From Congeria kusceri (taxonomy: Eukaryota; Mollusca; Bivalvia; Myida; Dreissenidae): 64,000 bases of DNA. The stretch is taken from NCBI GenBank assembly GCA_027627225.1, contig CM051034.1:48465081-48529080 (forward strand). The letters run 5' to 3'. The notes below the pieces were generated by a model. The model saw only the letters and a program-made list of their open reading frames with translations, had not been told where the DNA came from and ran no database searches. This document shows, piece after piece, positions 52,501-64,000 of this stretch (its first letter is position 1; each line of letters starts with the position of its first letter). The position numbers were made by a program, and so were the translations under genes.

Positions 52501-52860
52501 TACAATTAACAAAGGTTTAAAACTAGAATGTACCACGTTTTGAGAAAACGCTGTTTTTGATTAAAAAGCTCATCATTTCATCATTCTGCAAAAAAGTGAC
52601 AAATTGCATCTAAATGTAACTGTTTATGTGTGTGTCTGTGCAATGCATATGTAAAATATCAAATGGATTGATATATGTAATAATACTGTTGTATTTGACG
52701 ATTTTAATACCTGAAATATATCCATAAACTTCAATGATTGCAATGCACCGTCACCGGCATTATACGACTGACTATAATTCACTGCTTACATTGTGTGTTC
52801 TAGGTACAATTAATTAACAAACAGTGTGCTTTTCTTTTTGTTTCTTTTAGCCTGGTAACA
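52500..52860 (+). repeat. Dispersed element directly preceding the BEL/Pao fragment
   Basis: A copy of the sequence at 43.66-44.04 kb that ends at 'gtttcttttag', where retroelement coding sequence begins within about 50 bases. It may be the non-coding leader of the same family, or an older repeat into which the retroelement inserted. Confidence 0.5.
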
Positions 52861-52905
52861 CTATTACGATTACATTGATATAAATTGTGTCACTTCCATG
52901 AGCAA

Positions 52906-54590
52906 GATGAGAAGTTTAAGTTGCATCAGCACTAGATAGAGATAACGAGTGCTGGTATCTGCCTCTTGTCGGGGTGTACCACCCCAAAAAGCCCGGGCAA
53001 TTACGGGTTGTCTTAGACTCTTCTGCCGTGCATCAGGGCCTTTTCTTAAATAGTGTTTTAATGTCTGGCTCAGACATGACACACAGTTTACTCGGTGTTC
53101 TTCGAACATTTCGCAAATATGAAGTAGCCACCTCCGCTAAAGTAGAACATAGGTTTTACAGATTTAGAGTTTCTCAAGGGCATCCAGATTTCCTGAGATT
53201 CTTCTGGTACATCGAGAGCAACCCAGATGAGGAACTTATTGAGTACAGAATGTGCGTCCACGTATTTGGCAATACTGCTTTTCCAGAAGTTGCAACATAT
53301 GACCTATGTATAGCAGTACAACCTGCAGAAGAAAAAGTTCAACAGTTTGTGCAGAGAGATTTCTAGGTTGACGATTCATTGGCATCAATACCAACGGCTC
53401 ATAAGGCTGGTACAACTGCCAAAGAACACCCAGATGGCTCTGAAAGAAGTAGGAAACATTAAACCACACTTCAAACAATCTTTAGGTCTTGGTCGCCTTT
53501 CTAAATGAAGACGTAGGGGATGCCGTCGCTAAAGAGTGGGACAGATATGTTACCAACAAAACGCAGCCTTGGTTTAGATTGGGGTCTTAGAAATGACCAA
53601 TTTATGTTCGGGGTTCAGTTGCGTGAAGCCTGTTACTAAAATGGGTGTCCTCTCCGTGATAAACAGTATCTACGATCCGCTCGGGTTCAACGCTCACATT
53701 ACGATTACAGGAAAAATTATCCTAAGTTAAGCTATATCACAGGGCGTTGACTGGGACGCTCCGTTATCCATTTAGCATGTCAGGAAAGGGCAAGATCGGA
53801 GAGCATCTGTTGAAAAGTTGCAGGCTATAAGTATCCCGCGCATGTTCGGTCAGCTGTCGTTAAAAAGCCTCGCTAAGGATGTATATGTCTCAATCAACTC
53901 AGATGCTTCAGAAAAGGCGATTGCAGCCGCGTCTTACCTGAACTTGACAGATAGTAATGTGCAGCTGTTTATTACCCTGGATGCAATAACAGCCTTCAAA
54001 ATTGCCTTAGGATACATATGTAACAAAAGCGGGCGATTCTTTACATATGTCAGCAATCGTGTTGAAAGGATACTCAATGTCACGGGCGCCCAGAAATGGA
54101 GAGATATATATCTACAGAAAGAAATCCTGAAGACCTCGCGACCAGATGCTCTTCTGTATTGTTTGATTGGGCCTAGATCGAAGGGTCTGTTCCAAGCAGT
54201 AACGAGATATGAACATTTTATCGCCTAGCATGCTACTGACACAGAAGACAAATCTTCTTCAAGGCTTGGAGACATGTGTGAACATTCGAGACAAGTACAG
54301 ATTTAATTGGAAACATGTTGAAGTTCTTTCAAACATATTCCATGAATACAGGAAAACCGGGAACATATTATGCAGGCAAGCCCAGAGTGGGGTCAAGAAG
54401 AGTACGACCTAAAAGTAAGCGATATTGTGCTAGTCGAGGAAGTGTATGAACACCGTAATCACTGGCCAGTTGCGATGATTGTGAACACGTTTCTAAGTTA
54501 ATTTGACAGCAAAGTTAAAACTCAGTCTGTAGAAATCCAAGTTGCTAAAGACGGCAAATGTGTGAACTATGTGAGACCAGTCACCTAACT
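52906..54590 (+). pseudogene. BEL/Pao LTR-retrotransposon pol fragment, broken
   Basis: Pieces of one pol gene are in order. Reverse transcriptase is at about 52,960-53,370 (VYHPKKPGQLRVV, DFLRFFWY, VFGNTAFPEVATY). A stop stands where the Tyr of the YVDD box is expected, at 53,364-53,366. The connection region near 53,640-53,730 carries an INSIYDPLGF block. RNase H is at 53,818-54,110 (SDASEKAIAAASYL, ALGYICNKSGRFFTYVSNRV), with an internal deletion at about 53,980. The integrase end is at 54,209-54,590 (MLLTQKTN, KVSDIVLVEE, NYVRPVT). Several frame changes and stops separate them. No protease, gag or LTR pair was recognised. It is an old, inactive copy on the strand opposite to the receptor genes. 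Confidence 0.88.
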
Positions 54591-54599
54591 AGTTTTGCT

Positions 54600-57500
54600 T
54601 ATCTAGTAATACCCTTGTACTCACAACATGTGAATATGACTTTGACTTACTAGAATATTTTTGCTATTTTATGACAATGGTTATGAACATGTGCCTTAAA
54701 ACGTACACTCATGAATTGACTATCAATTCTTATTAGATCTACATGACTGTATATTGTTTATAATGTATGGCATTTTAGAAAAAATGAGTTACACATAGTA
54801 CATGAAGCATTTGCTTGTGGTGTTTCTAGGAAAACTGATAATAGTGCTTTTCCATATAGCTTTACCATGTGGAAAGTTTTCTATAATAGTATTTGATTTG
54901 TTTTATGTACCTATTGAAATTCAAATTCATTCTTTAGACATGCATTTTTCGTAAATGTTTTCATTAGTGTGTATTTTGCAAGTTGCATCAATGAACTGTG
55001 GAAAAGAACTGGTTGCGAGCTTGACTATTTTATGAAAGCCTTAGTTTGCATTTCAATTTCATCAAATTTCTATTATTGAATGATTGTAGGTTGTATTTTA
55101 TTTGGTATTTATCCTACCACTAAATGATTTTATAGAAGGAACTCTACCTGTCAGCTAAACTTTTGCTTTATCCGACAGGCAAGATTTATCTGACACCCTC
55201 ATGAATATACTTTTGACGGACTACTTTTACCAGGAATGTGAGTGACGTCATAAACAAGTAATTTTAAAGGTTACGAAATCGGGCGATATTTAACAGTTCA
55301 TCTATTGGTGGAAATAAGACACTAAACATTCAGTAATTACATTTTATTATATACCTTACAATAAATACTACATTACAATAAATTAAATAGTAACATTTTT
55401 GTAGAGGAAAAAGAATCAATAACAGTTAGCTATCGACACAATACAGGTAGTTTCGGTTTAAAATAACTCGCCAAAATTCGCGTGCGCGCGTAATGACGAA
55501 ATCAAATGTTTTACGTCATTCAGTTGAGTTTTAAGTTTACACAGTGTTGGAATTTAAAAAGAGCAATCAGATTACAATCTTTAGTGTTTCTGTGTTTTTT
55601 GGATGGATTATGATAATAAGATTTATATCAAAAAGTGTATCCATGGAACATATGGCTCGAATGGAACCGGTGAGATTAATTCCATTTCAATAGTCGAGTG
55701 TATTCCGAGCTGGATTGTTGTGGGTGGAGAACAGAGTTGCCATCATAAGGTGTTAGGTCTAGTAATTTGGATGCAGTCTTCGATTAGTTTACTTTTGAAA
55801 GGAAATTTACATAAAGGGTTATTTCTTTGATGAATAAACCGTTTCTTTGTTGGTTGATCAAAGAAAGTCTATCCACAAAGAATTACTCGCTTACACCAAC
55901 TGTTTTAAAAGGAATAGAAGGATTATGTTTGCTCCTTTATCGATCATGCCATGTGCGGATTAACAACTCACTATGGAAGCTAGAACCTCTGTAAAACTGG
56001 ACTACACGACGTTTTTATCAATGAAAAAATCGGGTGAGTAAGGTGTATTTCATTTTTAATTGTATGCTGTGTCATTCTGGAATAATTGAGTCACACAAGT
56101 TGTGTGTATATTTTGAAAGATAATAGAAATGGTATATAATAAACATCTCGACGAAGATAAATCCTGCATATACACTTTTGCAAAGTTAAAATTGCCAGCC
56201 ATTTTGGTCTTTTGTTGTTGAACAGTTTGGTCGAAACACGGACTTGCATTTGAATAAAACCTTCTTTTATCTACTGTAGTGTGTAGCATTTGGCATGGTG
56301 AACATATTTGAAACGAAGCATATGGCGATATTTTATCTTGTTACACTGCGTTTTGCATTGAATTGTTTCGGACTATTTCGAGTGGCGGAAACATCATGAA
56401 TATATTCCATATATATTCCATATTACTACGCAATGTTAGATTCAGTAAATTTAATGCGTTTTTGAGTATTGTTTCAAATAATTAAACGTTAATAGTGTGT
56501 TTGTTAAACATAAAATAAATAAATAAAAATATGGTAGGATAAATAGAATATTAGGTTAGTGTCTTTGTGTACTTGAATTTATCCGACTCGTCTCCGAAAG
56601 GCTTACACGGCGAGGCTTTCTTTAACTCGTCGGATAAATTCAAGTACACTTAGACACTAACCTAATATTCTCTATATTCATACAAGGCCGGGAATGTACT
56701 GGAACCCTTGTTCCAGTTGGTTAAATGTTACACCATTCTGCTTTTCATTAATTCCGTTTTCTTGAGGGTAATTTCGTCTTTTCTTTGCCACGCTGCTCCA
56801 GCATTTAACTTTATTGTATTGTCATTGATATCATGTTATTGCTGGCCTTTATAGACCCACATAGTGTAAGTTTTGACTGTTTTTACTATTTTTAGTACAT
56901 ATTTACAATGACAACCAACAATCAATTTGCACAAGTTGTAATAGTTCATATTTACCTCATGTCACATTTTTTCGCGAAACGATTTCTTACTTATTTGTTT
57001 CGTTCCTAGTACAGGTTCTCACCAGGAATATTAGGTCATTTGGTTCAACTTTCTAAGCATGTATATATTTTTGTAATGATTTATTTACTGTAGTATTATG
57101 TTTATACCAAACAGAAATATTGTTTTATAATGAGTTTACTCACTGACTTATTGAACGGTTATTTGGCATTGAAACACACATTTTGAAATATGAGCTTACT
57201 GTGCACATTATTTTATGTTAACTAGCCATTTTGTAGCTATCTAGTTTGTACGTGTATGTTCGTCTATATTTAGATATTTGTTATCATGGCAACCGTTTGG
57301 TGTATTACGAGGTAGTCACCATACTCCTTCGATTATTTACTGGTTTACATTAAATATACGAACAATGAAACTCAAGAGACATCACCAGGAGAGAAACCCT
57401 TATTAACATCCGCTATTCCTTCATTTCAGAGCAAGTGACCAATTAAGCTTCGCAGTCGGCTCTGGCGGTTTTAAATTTGGTTTGTACACGCACTGTCTGG

Positions 57501-58330
57501 ACAAAAAGACAGTATATTATAAATTTATTCTCACTGCTAGTAATGTTTATACAGAATATGCATTTTTGTCATTTTAGCTTTTAACCACTCACACACGCAA
57601 TAAAGGTTTAAGCTTCGTGCGTCTTGGTGTCTTCCTCTCGGTAGCACGACAAGCACCTTTTACTTGCATGAATGTTGGCAAAAAGTAGTTGCTACTTTAC
57701 ATTTTTTGGATTTCTAAACTTTCATGAACTGCAAAAGTTACCAATACTTTCTCAGATGTCAAGCATGTGTAGTAAAATACACAAATGAAAGATAATCAAT
57801 TTTGATAAAATCGCAGCTGGTATCATCTGGTTTTCAACCCACGATTTGCAGTTGTTATACTATCTATCAAAAGAAACTCTCCCATTGGTCCGAACAGCCA
57901 TCGGTGACTGAATGAAAAAGCGATGTCGCCTGGCCTAAACTCATGTCGTTTGGGCTAAAAATAGATTTGTGGATTTCCCACAATTTGTACCCGGCTTGCA
58001 CATAAACATTCACACACAACCAAAGGAACCAGAACTTTAACCTAAATTCATCCAATATGGGCTAAAACTAGATTTGTGAAATTTCTCTTTTGGTTTCGGC
58101 ATGTGCATTGAAAACCGTACAAGTAACAGTGAATCCAGCACTGTGCTCTTTTCTGTTTACATGCAACAATGACGTCAATTTGTCGATTTTCTTGACGTTA
58201 TTTTATGGGTTTTGTTTTATTTAATAGGTTATTTTTTGAAATTATTAGAATGTGGTGAGATAAAATAGAATAAAAGATCGGAGTGGGATTATGATAAGTT
58301 TATCTGCTCGGTGATTTTGCTAGTAAAACT
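54600..58330. other. Non-coding stretch with one strong inverted repeat
   Basis: AT-rich DNA 3' of the BEL/Pao fragment. Apart from the 56.5 kb palindrome I see no gene, RNA or clear LTR. The open frame at 55.6-55.8 kb has no recognisable product and no splice context. Confidence 0.45.
56546..56670. repeat. Inverted repeat with 42-bp arms
   Basis: Arms 56,546-56,587 and 56,629-56,670 are complementary at 40 of 42 positions and enclose a 41-bp loop that is more GC-rich than the flanks. No coding sequence. It is probably a recent hairpin MITE; flanking target duplications are not clear. Confidence 0.85.
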
Positions 58331-58339
58331 ATTTATAGA

Positions 58340-58610
58340 TTATATAACAAAATAATTGTTGACTAGATGGCCATTGGATATGGTATGATGTTAACTATGT
58401 GTCCAATTGCCATGTAGTAATTACTTGTATACTGTTAATCACATTACATCTAATGGTTTTGTTAAACATCGGTATACGACATATTGTCACTGGTTTTGTA
58501 ACACGAGATGCTCATTCATGTTTACGTCGATCAATACGCGTGTACCTCGTGGCAAAACTAGAACGTGAAAAATCATACGATATAGATATCATAGATCTAA
58601 TTTGAAAATG
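58340..58610 (-). repeat. Third copy of receptor 5'-flank sequence
   Basis: 58.36-58.42 kb matches the hairpin at 10.93-11.05 kb, and 58.43-58.61 kb matches the block upstream of the gene 1 signal peptide (3.73-3.90 kb). The ATG that starts the signal peptide in gene 1 has a counterpart here, but the following codons are not hydrophobic. CRD exons do not follow. Confidence 0.6.
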
Positions 58611-58682
58611 CATATAATAATTATTTATATAATATCGAAATACAGCATGTATTACATCATCGGATAATGCATAACTACCTAC

Positions 58683-58739
58683 CAGGAGTATGAGGTGCAT
58701 TCTCAGTAGCATCATTGATCTGTGGCATGTCATTGTCAA
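58683..58739 (-). CDS. Candidate 57-nt exon, intact copy
   Basis: Preceded by 'acatgtttcag' and followed by 'gtaggt' on the minus strand. The frame is open with phase 1 at both ends and encodes DNDMPQINDATENAPHTP plus a split Gly codon. The two other copies (11.1 and 44.7 kb) keep the 57-nt length but are damaged. The acidic, Pro/Thr-containing sequence and phase resemble the linker exons of receptor gene 2, so it may be the linker of another receptor whose other exons lie to the right of the window or are lost. Expression is unproven. Confidence 0.5.
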
Positions 58740-58759
58740 CTGAAACATGTTAATAAACG

Positions 58760-60030
58760 CATAAGGGTAATTTAAAAAAAAAGTCCAAATTTTGGTGATT
58801 TTTCATTGCTGAAATAGTATACGCTATTTTTTATATATTGTGTTTCCACCATATAATGTTGATTTATTTTGTAACACAAGTAAGCATTTTATATTATAGG
58901 CATACAAGTAATGGTATTAACAATGTCTCCAATGCTCATAAATATCCATTTAGGGCAGTGATTTGGCCAGTTTTTGTTGCAGGTAGTGTTATTTCTTAGA
59001 ATTTGTACTGTACTTTAATATAAAACCTGTCAGTGTATTATTTTTATCATATTTTATGTTTAAAAGCAGGTAATTCACCCAAATTACCAAACACTATGTG
59101 AAATCAAAATGTTGAAAGTATGTATATTAGGGCCGTGTCCTTGGCGTTACTAAGTGTTAATCGCAATGCGTAAGATATAATTTATTAATAAATAACTGTA
59201 ACAACATATCCCTACAAAGTCACTTTCTGATAAATAATAACTCACAGCAACCAAGAGCATCTCTTGCAGAGTTGAAAATATGTAGCTAAAAAGGTGTATA
59301 TAAATGAGACATAATTACATTTGTTGTCTCTGGTGTTACGTACATTTTGAACTCGTAAAATATGCGCCGCATATTTTGAATGGTATTTCTCCGTTGTTTT
59401 AACGAGCTGTTTTGTTTTTGATGTTATTCTTTTGCAGTGAACTTTTAATGGAATATTCCTTGGTGTTACTGTCCCTGTAGTTACTGCTTAAATGGTAACG
59501 CAATGGATTGATTTGGTTACTAGAGGTAACCAAAAATCTTGAAACAAATATCAACATATTAAAAACATGGTATCTTGTTTTAGATCCTTCTAGATGTACA
59601 AGAATTTCCATGTGATGATTTTTATAATATACTATTTTGTAATTAGTATTTATAGGATCGTAATTGACGATTTAATAAACAAAGTAACACCAAGGACTCG
59701 GTTTGGTAACACTACAGGCATACTAAACCATAAAACCTTTTGTTTACACAAAACTTCATAGTAAGTTTTATTAAATAAAATGAATCATAATATTCATGAC
59801 ACATTTTGATTCTACATAAAGATTTTGTTGCAAGTTTGAAATTGTATTGGTTATTTCGGGATGTACCTCAATATGTCACGGACATTCTATAATATTTAAG
59901 CCAGTATTTACCGCTTTAACTTTATTTGTTTGAAATTATCAGTTTTTACTTAATAGAATTAGTTATAAATAGACATGTGTCAGTAGGACACGGATGCACC
60001 CACATTCCGCTGGTTGTCACAAAACTCTGC
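58760..60030. other. Non-coding stretch
   Basis: AT-rich; no exon or RNA gene recognised. The word 'cttggtgttac' and its reverse complement occur several times (59.14, 59.33, 59.46, 59.68 kb). Confidence 0.4.
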
Positions 60031-60690
60031 TGATAGAAAAAAATGCACCAAAATACCCAGGTGCACAATTTCACATGCTGATGAATATGCTTATAAAGTT
60101 TCATCAGTCTAGTGAGTTACACGCGACACAAATCCAAAAACGTCATTTTTGCTAAAAAGGGTCATAACTCCACTGATGGGGGAAAAAACTGCACCAAAAT
60201 ACCCAGGTGCACAAGTTCACAGTCACGTTGATTAATATGTATGAAAAGTTTCATCACTGTCGCAGTAATACTTTTTGAGTTATGTGCGACAGAAGTCCAA
60301 AAATGTCATTGTTTGCTAAAAAAAGGGCCATAACTCCGCTGATGTCGGAAAAAACTGCACCAAAATACCAAGGTGCACAAGTTCACATGCTGGTTAATAT
60401 GTTTGTAAAGTTTACTCTAGCAGCAATACGTTTTGGGTTACGCGCGACACAAGTCCAAAAATATCATTTTTGCTAAAAAAGGGCCAAAACTCCGCTGATG
60501 TCGAAAAAAACTGCACCAAAATACCCAGGTGCACAAGCCCCAATGCCAATGAATATGCTTATAAAGTTTCATCACTCTAGCAGTTATACTTTTTGAGTTA
60601 TGCGCGACACAAAAATCCGACGGACGGACGGACGGACGGACGGACAAGGGCAAATCTATATGCCCCTCCTCTAAAGTGGGGGCATACAAA
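60030..60690. repeat. Bivalve-type tandem repeat ending in (GGAC)n
   Basis: Four units of about 140-150 bp, each with 'ctgcaccaaaatacccaggt', 'gcacaagttcac', 'aaagttt', 'gagttatgcgcgacac' and 'ccataactccgctgatg'. The array ends in a run of GGAC units at about 60,618-60,643, then 'gcaaatctatatgcccctcc' and 'tctaaagtgggggcata'. This end is widespread in bivalve introns and intergenic DNA. There is no coding role. Confidence 0.85.
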
Positions 60691-62880
60691 CTCAAGGATG
60701 ATATTATACTATACAGTCATATTTTAACCATTTCACGTACCATACATAGTAACACCAGTGACACAAATGGTAACAGAAAGGACGACTTAATGCTGTTTAA
60801 TTGAAAGATATACTGCTTATGTTGGGCATTTGAATTTTGTTTCCTCCTTAATTGTTATAACACCGGTATATCATCAATGATGTTCAAGATGCCAAACTGA
60901 TATGCAATTTTAACAAAATATGAACTGTTGTTTTTCTTTGAAGTCTGAATTTTCATCATAGTTTACATGTAGATGCCGTAAAATCAATTAGGAATCTTTC
61001 ACTGGCATTTTTTACTTGTTACTGATGGGGTTTTATTAAATCCGAATGGAAACCCTTTCTTCGATAAACACATATTCATGTTAATTAAGCTACCATCAAG
61101 TTATTCCTAAAATAGTTTTCTTAACAGAAAAACGTCATTTTTTTAGAAATATTAATGATTGTTTTAAAAGCATATTAGACAACAAAAACGCAATAATAAA
61201 AAGGCATCTTTATAATAAATGGATAGTTTCTAGACAATTCAATGCAAACGTTTATTTAAGCACTAATGATCAGTATTTAGGAGTATTGTGCGTTATTTAC
61301 TTACAGATTTTCCATTATATTCATGAAATGTTTTTACACACATATAAATAAAACAGTTCTCTTTTGTTAAAATTGCAAACCGAAGGATAAGAAACAAATA
61401 GAAAACATGTTTTAATAAATTGGTACTTTCAAAGTTGTCAATTTTGGTGAATATATTAACGTTTACAAGGACGTTTCATTGAAAACGTGTACTTTATTTT
61501 GAATTATAATTTAATTTGTTATTAATAGTAATAGATTACTATTAAAAGTAACGGTAAAGTTTTCAACACATGTTTAATGCCCTTGTCATACGGACTAAGT
61601 AACATTGCACAGTAGTTTCGTTTTAGCAAGAACAAGCTTCATTTCAATAGTTTTAAGAATTATAAATTTTGCAAATTATAACTATTGACTAGTTGGAAAC
61701 ACATTAGGAGAAGTGATCATTATTAATTTTGCAATGGTCAGAAGTTCAAATCCTGTTTGATGTCCTTTTTCATACAGACTAAAATAATGCAATGTCTTGT
61801 TTGTAGGAAAAGGAAGTTAAATATACAATTTAATAACACTGTTTTGAAGGATGTTAAAACAAAAATCAACTGATCACTATTGACCAGTTTGGGAATATTG
61901 ATTATTATTAATTCTGATGGTCAAATAATCATCTCATGACAAGAGCCGTTTTCATACAGACTTAATACACATAAAGTGTTGTTTTGTTTATGGTAGATTG
62001 GAGTATGAAATTTACACTATTATTTTAAGAAATATAAATCACCACCTTTTTTTTAGCAAAACAAAGTTATGAAATCATTAAATAATTTACAAATATTAAT
62101 GGAAAATTCCTTATACAAGTTTAATCGAACACTGTCAACAATATTAATGGTACAGCATGAAATCAGCCAGTTAAAACTGTAGGTTAACCCATCGTGGGTC
62201 CACTGGGACCAACCCCGATTCAAACATACACTCAGCATGTTTCTGAACCAATAAATACATGTGAAAAAGGTATCAATGTGAAAATTTCTGTTTAAATTAA
62301 AAATCTCGTCAAACAGGTTCATACAGTTTTTATTAATTGAACAGGTATCACAAATTGTTAATTCCAAAATATATTTTGAAAGCTTCAACGGGCCATCTAT
62401 CAAAATAACATATATTTGAAACAGTAGTATTTAAAAAAAGTCATTTGTGTTATCAATCATGAACGTATTGCAACCATAATCTACGAGTAGTAAGTTTGCT
62501 TCATTAATCTTTTCTTACCCTGTGTAACTAGAAAATGTATAAATGGCATGACTCTGTAAAACAATATAGTGCTATTAGAATACTGAAAATTCTTAATAAG
62601 AATAAAATGCAAGGAATTTGTGTAAACGTTGTCTCTGGTGTTACAATTTCGTCCGTGTTGTTAGTAATATACAACGCACCACAGAAGAAGTATGGTGGTA
62701 TTCTTGATTATTGGACAAAAAGTGTTTCAACAATTCAGGTGTTGATTGTTACTATTAACTTTATTATAAATGATTGTCGCTTACGTTACTTTTCTGTCCA
62801 TGATGTAACTGCAAATTCCTTGGTTTGACTGTGATGTACCTAGCTGCCACAAAAAGTCCAAAATGGTCACAACAAGTTAA
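60690..62880. other. Non-coding stretch
   Basis: AT-rich sequence without supported exons. Three loosely similar segments at 61.56-61.64, 61.75-61.80 and 61.92-61.99 kb share 'tttcatacagact' or 'catacggact' and 'gttttgt' words, suggesting a decayed tandem repeat. Confidence 0.35.
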
Positions 62881-63040
62881 ACCTATTGCAATACAACTTA
62901 ATGTTTTTCCATAGTATGTGGTTCTTTACACACATGTGCGTTTTGTGTGACGTGTGTGATTGTGTGCATTAAACGTTTAGAACTGTTTGTGTAATAAATT
63001 TAACATATATTTGACTTATTTAAAATATTTTATATATCTG
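62880..63040. repeat. Relic of duplicated block A (third set)
   Basis: 'gtgtgcattaaacgtttaga' followed by 'aaatttaacatatatttgac' and 'ttatttaaaatatttt' matches block A at about 13.91-14.01 and 41.05-41.15 kb. With 58.34-58.74 kb it shows that a third set of 5' flank once stood here. Confidence 0.5.
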
Positions 63041-64000
63041 CTTCTTAATCACAAGTGAGGGATATAGATGCATTGATGTGCTAGAAGGGCTCGATACCTA
63101 TGAATATCTGTGATTATTGCAGTAGATGGTACCACATATAGTGGAGCCCTAGTACGTTCAATTTTGTTTTTAAAGAATATTTTCTTTGTGTTGTAGTCAT
63201 GAAACTCCCGTCATAAGAAATATAATCCTAAATGAGTGTATTGTTATTATTATTACACACTGCATAACATATCAATATCAAAATGTATTGCGCAAAAAAA
63301 CAACACCAGATAGACAATACTGTATTACTAGTATTTGTGTATATAGATAAATTAATATATTAATATTATTGATTGGCGAAGAAAACATATGATGGCAGAA
63401 TTAAAATAAAATGTGTTGAAAATATGATATGCGTGTATGCGATCTGGTGATTATTCTTTTATTTTCTTGGTTAATTGCTCAATCTACTTTTTCAAGTAAA
63501 CACTAGTGTCGAAAACCTAGGATAAATAACGATATCCCTGTCACTGACAACATTCAAAATATATATTTAGATTAGATCTCGATTATAAACATGTATACCT
63601 TAGATTTTTCATGTGCATTTTATTTAAAAGGAAATGCAAATAAATAGCTTAAAGTAAATAATGTAATATCTCGGGAACAACAAATCAAGTCAATAGGTTC
63701 AACATAATAAAACAGAATTTAATCAATATAATATGATTGTAATTAGTAAAGAAAAATAATAAAATCATGTCATTATTTTATTCATTTGATACGTGTATTT
63801 TGTTACAAAAATACAAAATAATACTATAGAAAACTTTCTCCCAAAATGAACATGGAACAAACTAAATGCATATATTTTAAGACATATTTTTTTTAAATAT
63901 AAAAACAATATGCAAACATCAAAGTCAAATAAAAATGACGGTCACTAGTTCCAAACTTGACTAAGATGTTATTTCTTGCAGTATTAAAAGCTGGATTTAA
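63040..64000. other. Non-coding right edge
   Basis: AT-rich sequence with no recognised gene or repeat family. Confidence 0.4.

Noticed and set aside
53818..54228. Independent host gene in the BEL/Pao region
   Set aside because: The frame matches RNase H segments of BEL/Pao pol with a deletion, in order with the neighbouring fragments.

Overview
The window is AT-rich animal nuclear DNA: short exons bounded by GT/AG signals, long introns and dense small repeats. Its repeat families (tRNA-headed SINEs, short GGAC tandem tails, units carrying the phrase 'gggccataactccgctgatg', GC-rich hairpin MITEs) are those I associate with bivalve molluscs, possibly a dreissenid mussel; the species is an inference. 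Nearly all real coding sequence is spliced and on the minus strand, so the longest open frames are mostly pieces of exons plus intron.

The main content is a tandem family of cysteine-rich, single-pass membrane receptors that resemble TNF receptors. Gene 2 (38.1 down to 21.9 kb) has a constant part of ten exons: two large cysteine-rich exons, a third short cysteine exon, a Ser/Thr-rich stalk, a transmembrane exon, four small linker exons and one larger cytoplasmic exon. It is followed by three tandem copies of a downstream cassette of three or four exons (I 28.3-26.3, II 25.7-23.35, III 23.1-21.9 kb). Every cassette starts in the phase left by the last constant exon and each has its own stop, so the constant part can be joined in frame to any one of the three (2016, 1998 or 1845 nt from the first cysteine exon, all multiples of three). 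The cassettes look like a degenerate OTU/vertnin-type fold that has lost catalytic residues. Gene 1 (3.7 kb to beyond the left edge) is a paralogue with a likely signal-peptide exon and the same exon sizes for CRD2, CRD3 and TM (345, 76 and 114 nt); its cytoplasmic part lies outside the window.

The DNA 5' of each receptor gene is itself duplicated. Blocks A and B occur at 10.7-20.3 kb (upstream of gene 1) and again at 39.4-48.0 kb (upstream of gene 2), and shreds of a third set lie at 58.3-63.0 kb. Each set carries a 57-nt exon or its relic (11.1, 44.7 and 58.7 kb); only the 58.7 kb one looks usable.

Mobile DNA fills the rest: a non-LTR retrotransposon 3' fragment (1-470), a mariner-type transposase relic with two intron-like GT..AG interruptions (28.6-30.5 kb) inside an intron of gene 2, a broken BEL/Pao pol fragment (52.9-54.6 kb), three tRNA-derived SINEs, several hairpin MITEs, a hAT-like non-autonomous element, a 0.5 kb array of a palindromic 13-mer (19.4-19.9 kb) and bivalve-type tandem repeats. 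Stretches at 20.3-21.9, 48.0-52.5, 54.6-58.3 and 60.7-62.9 kb show no gene I can support.
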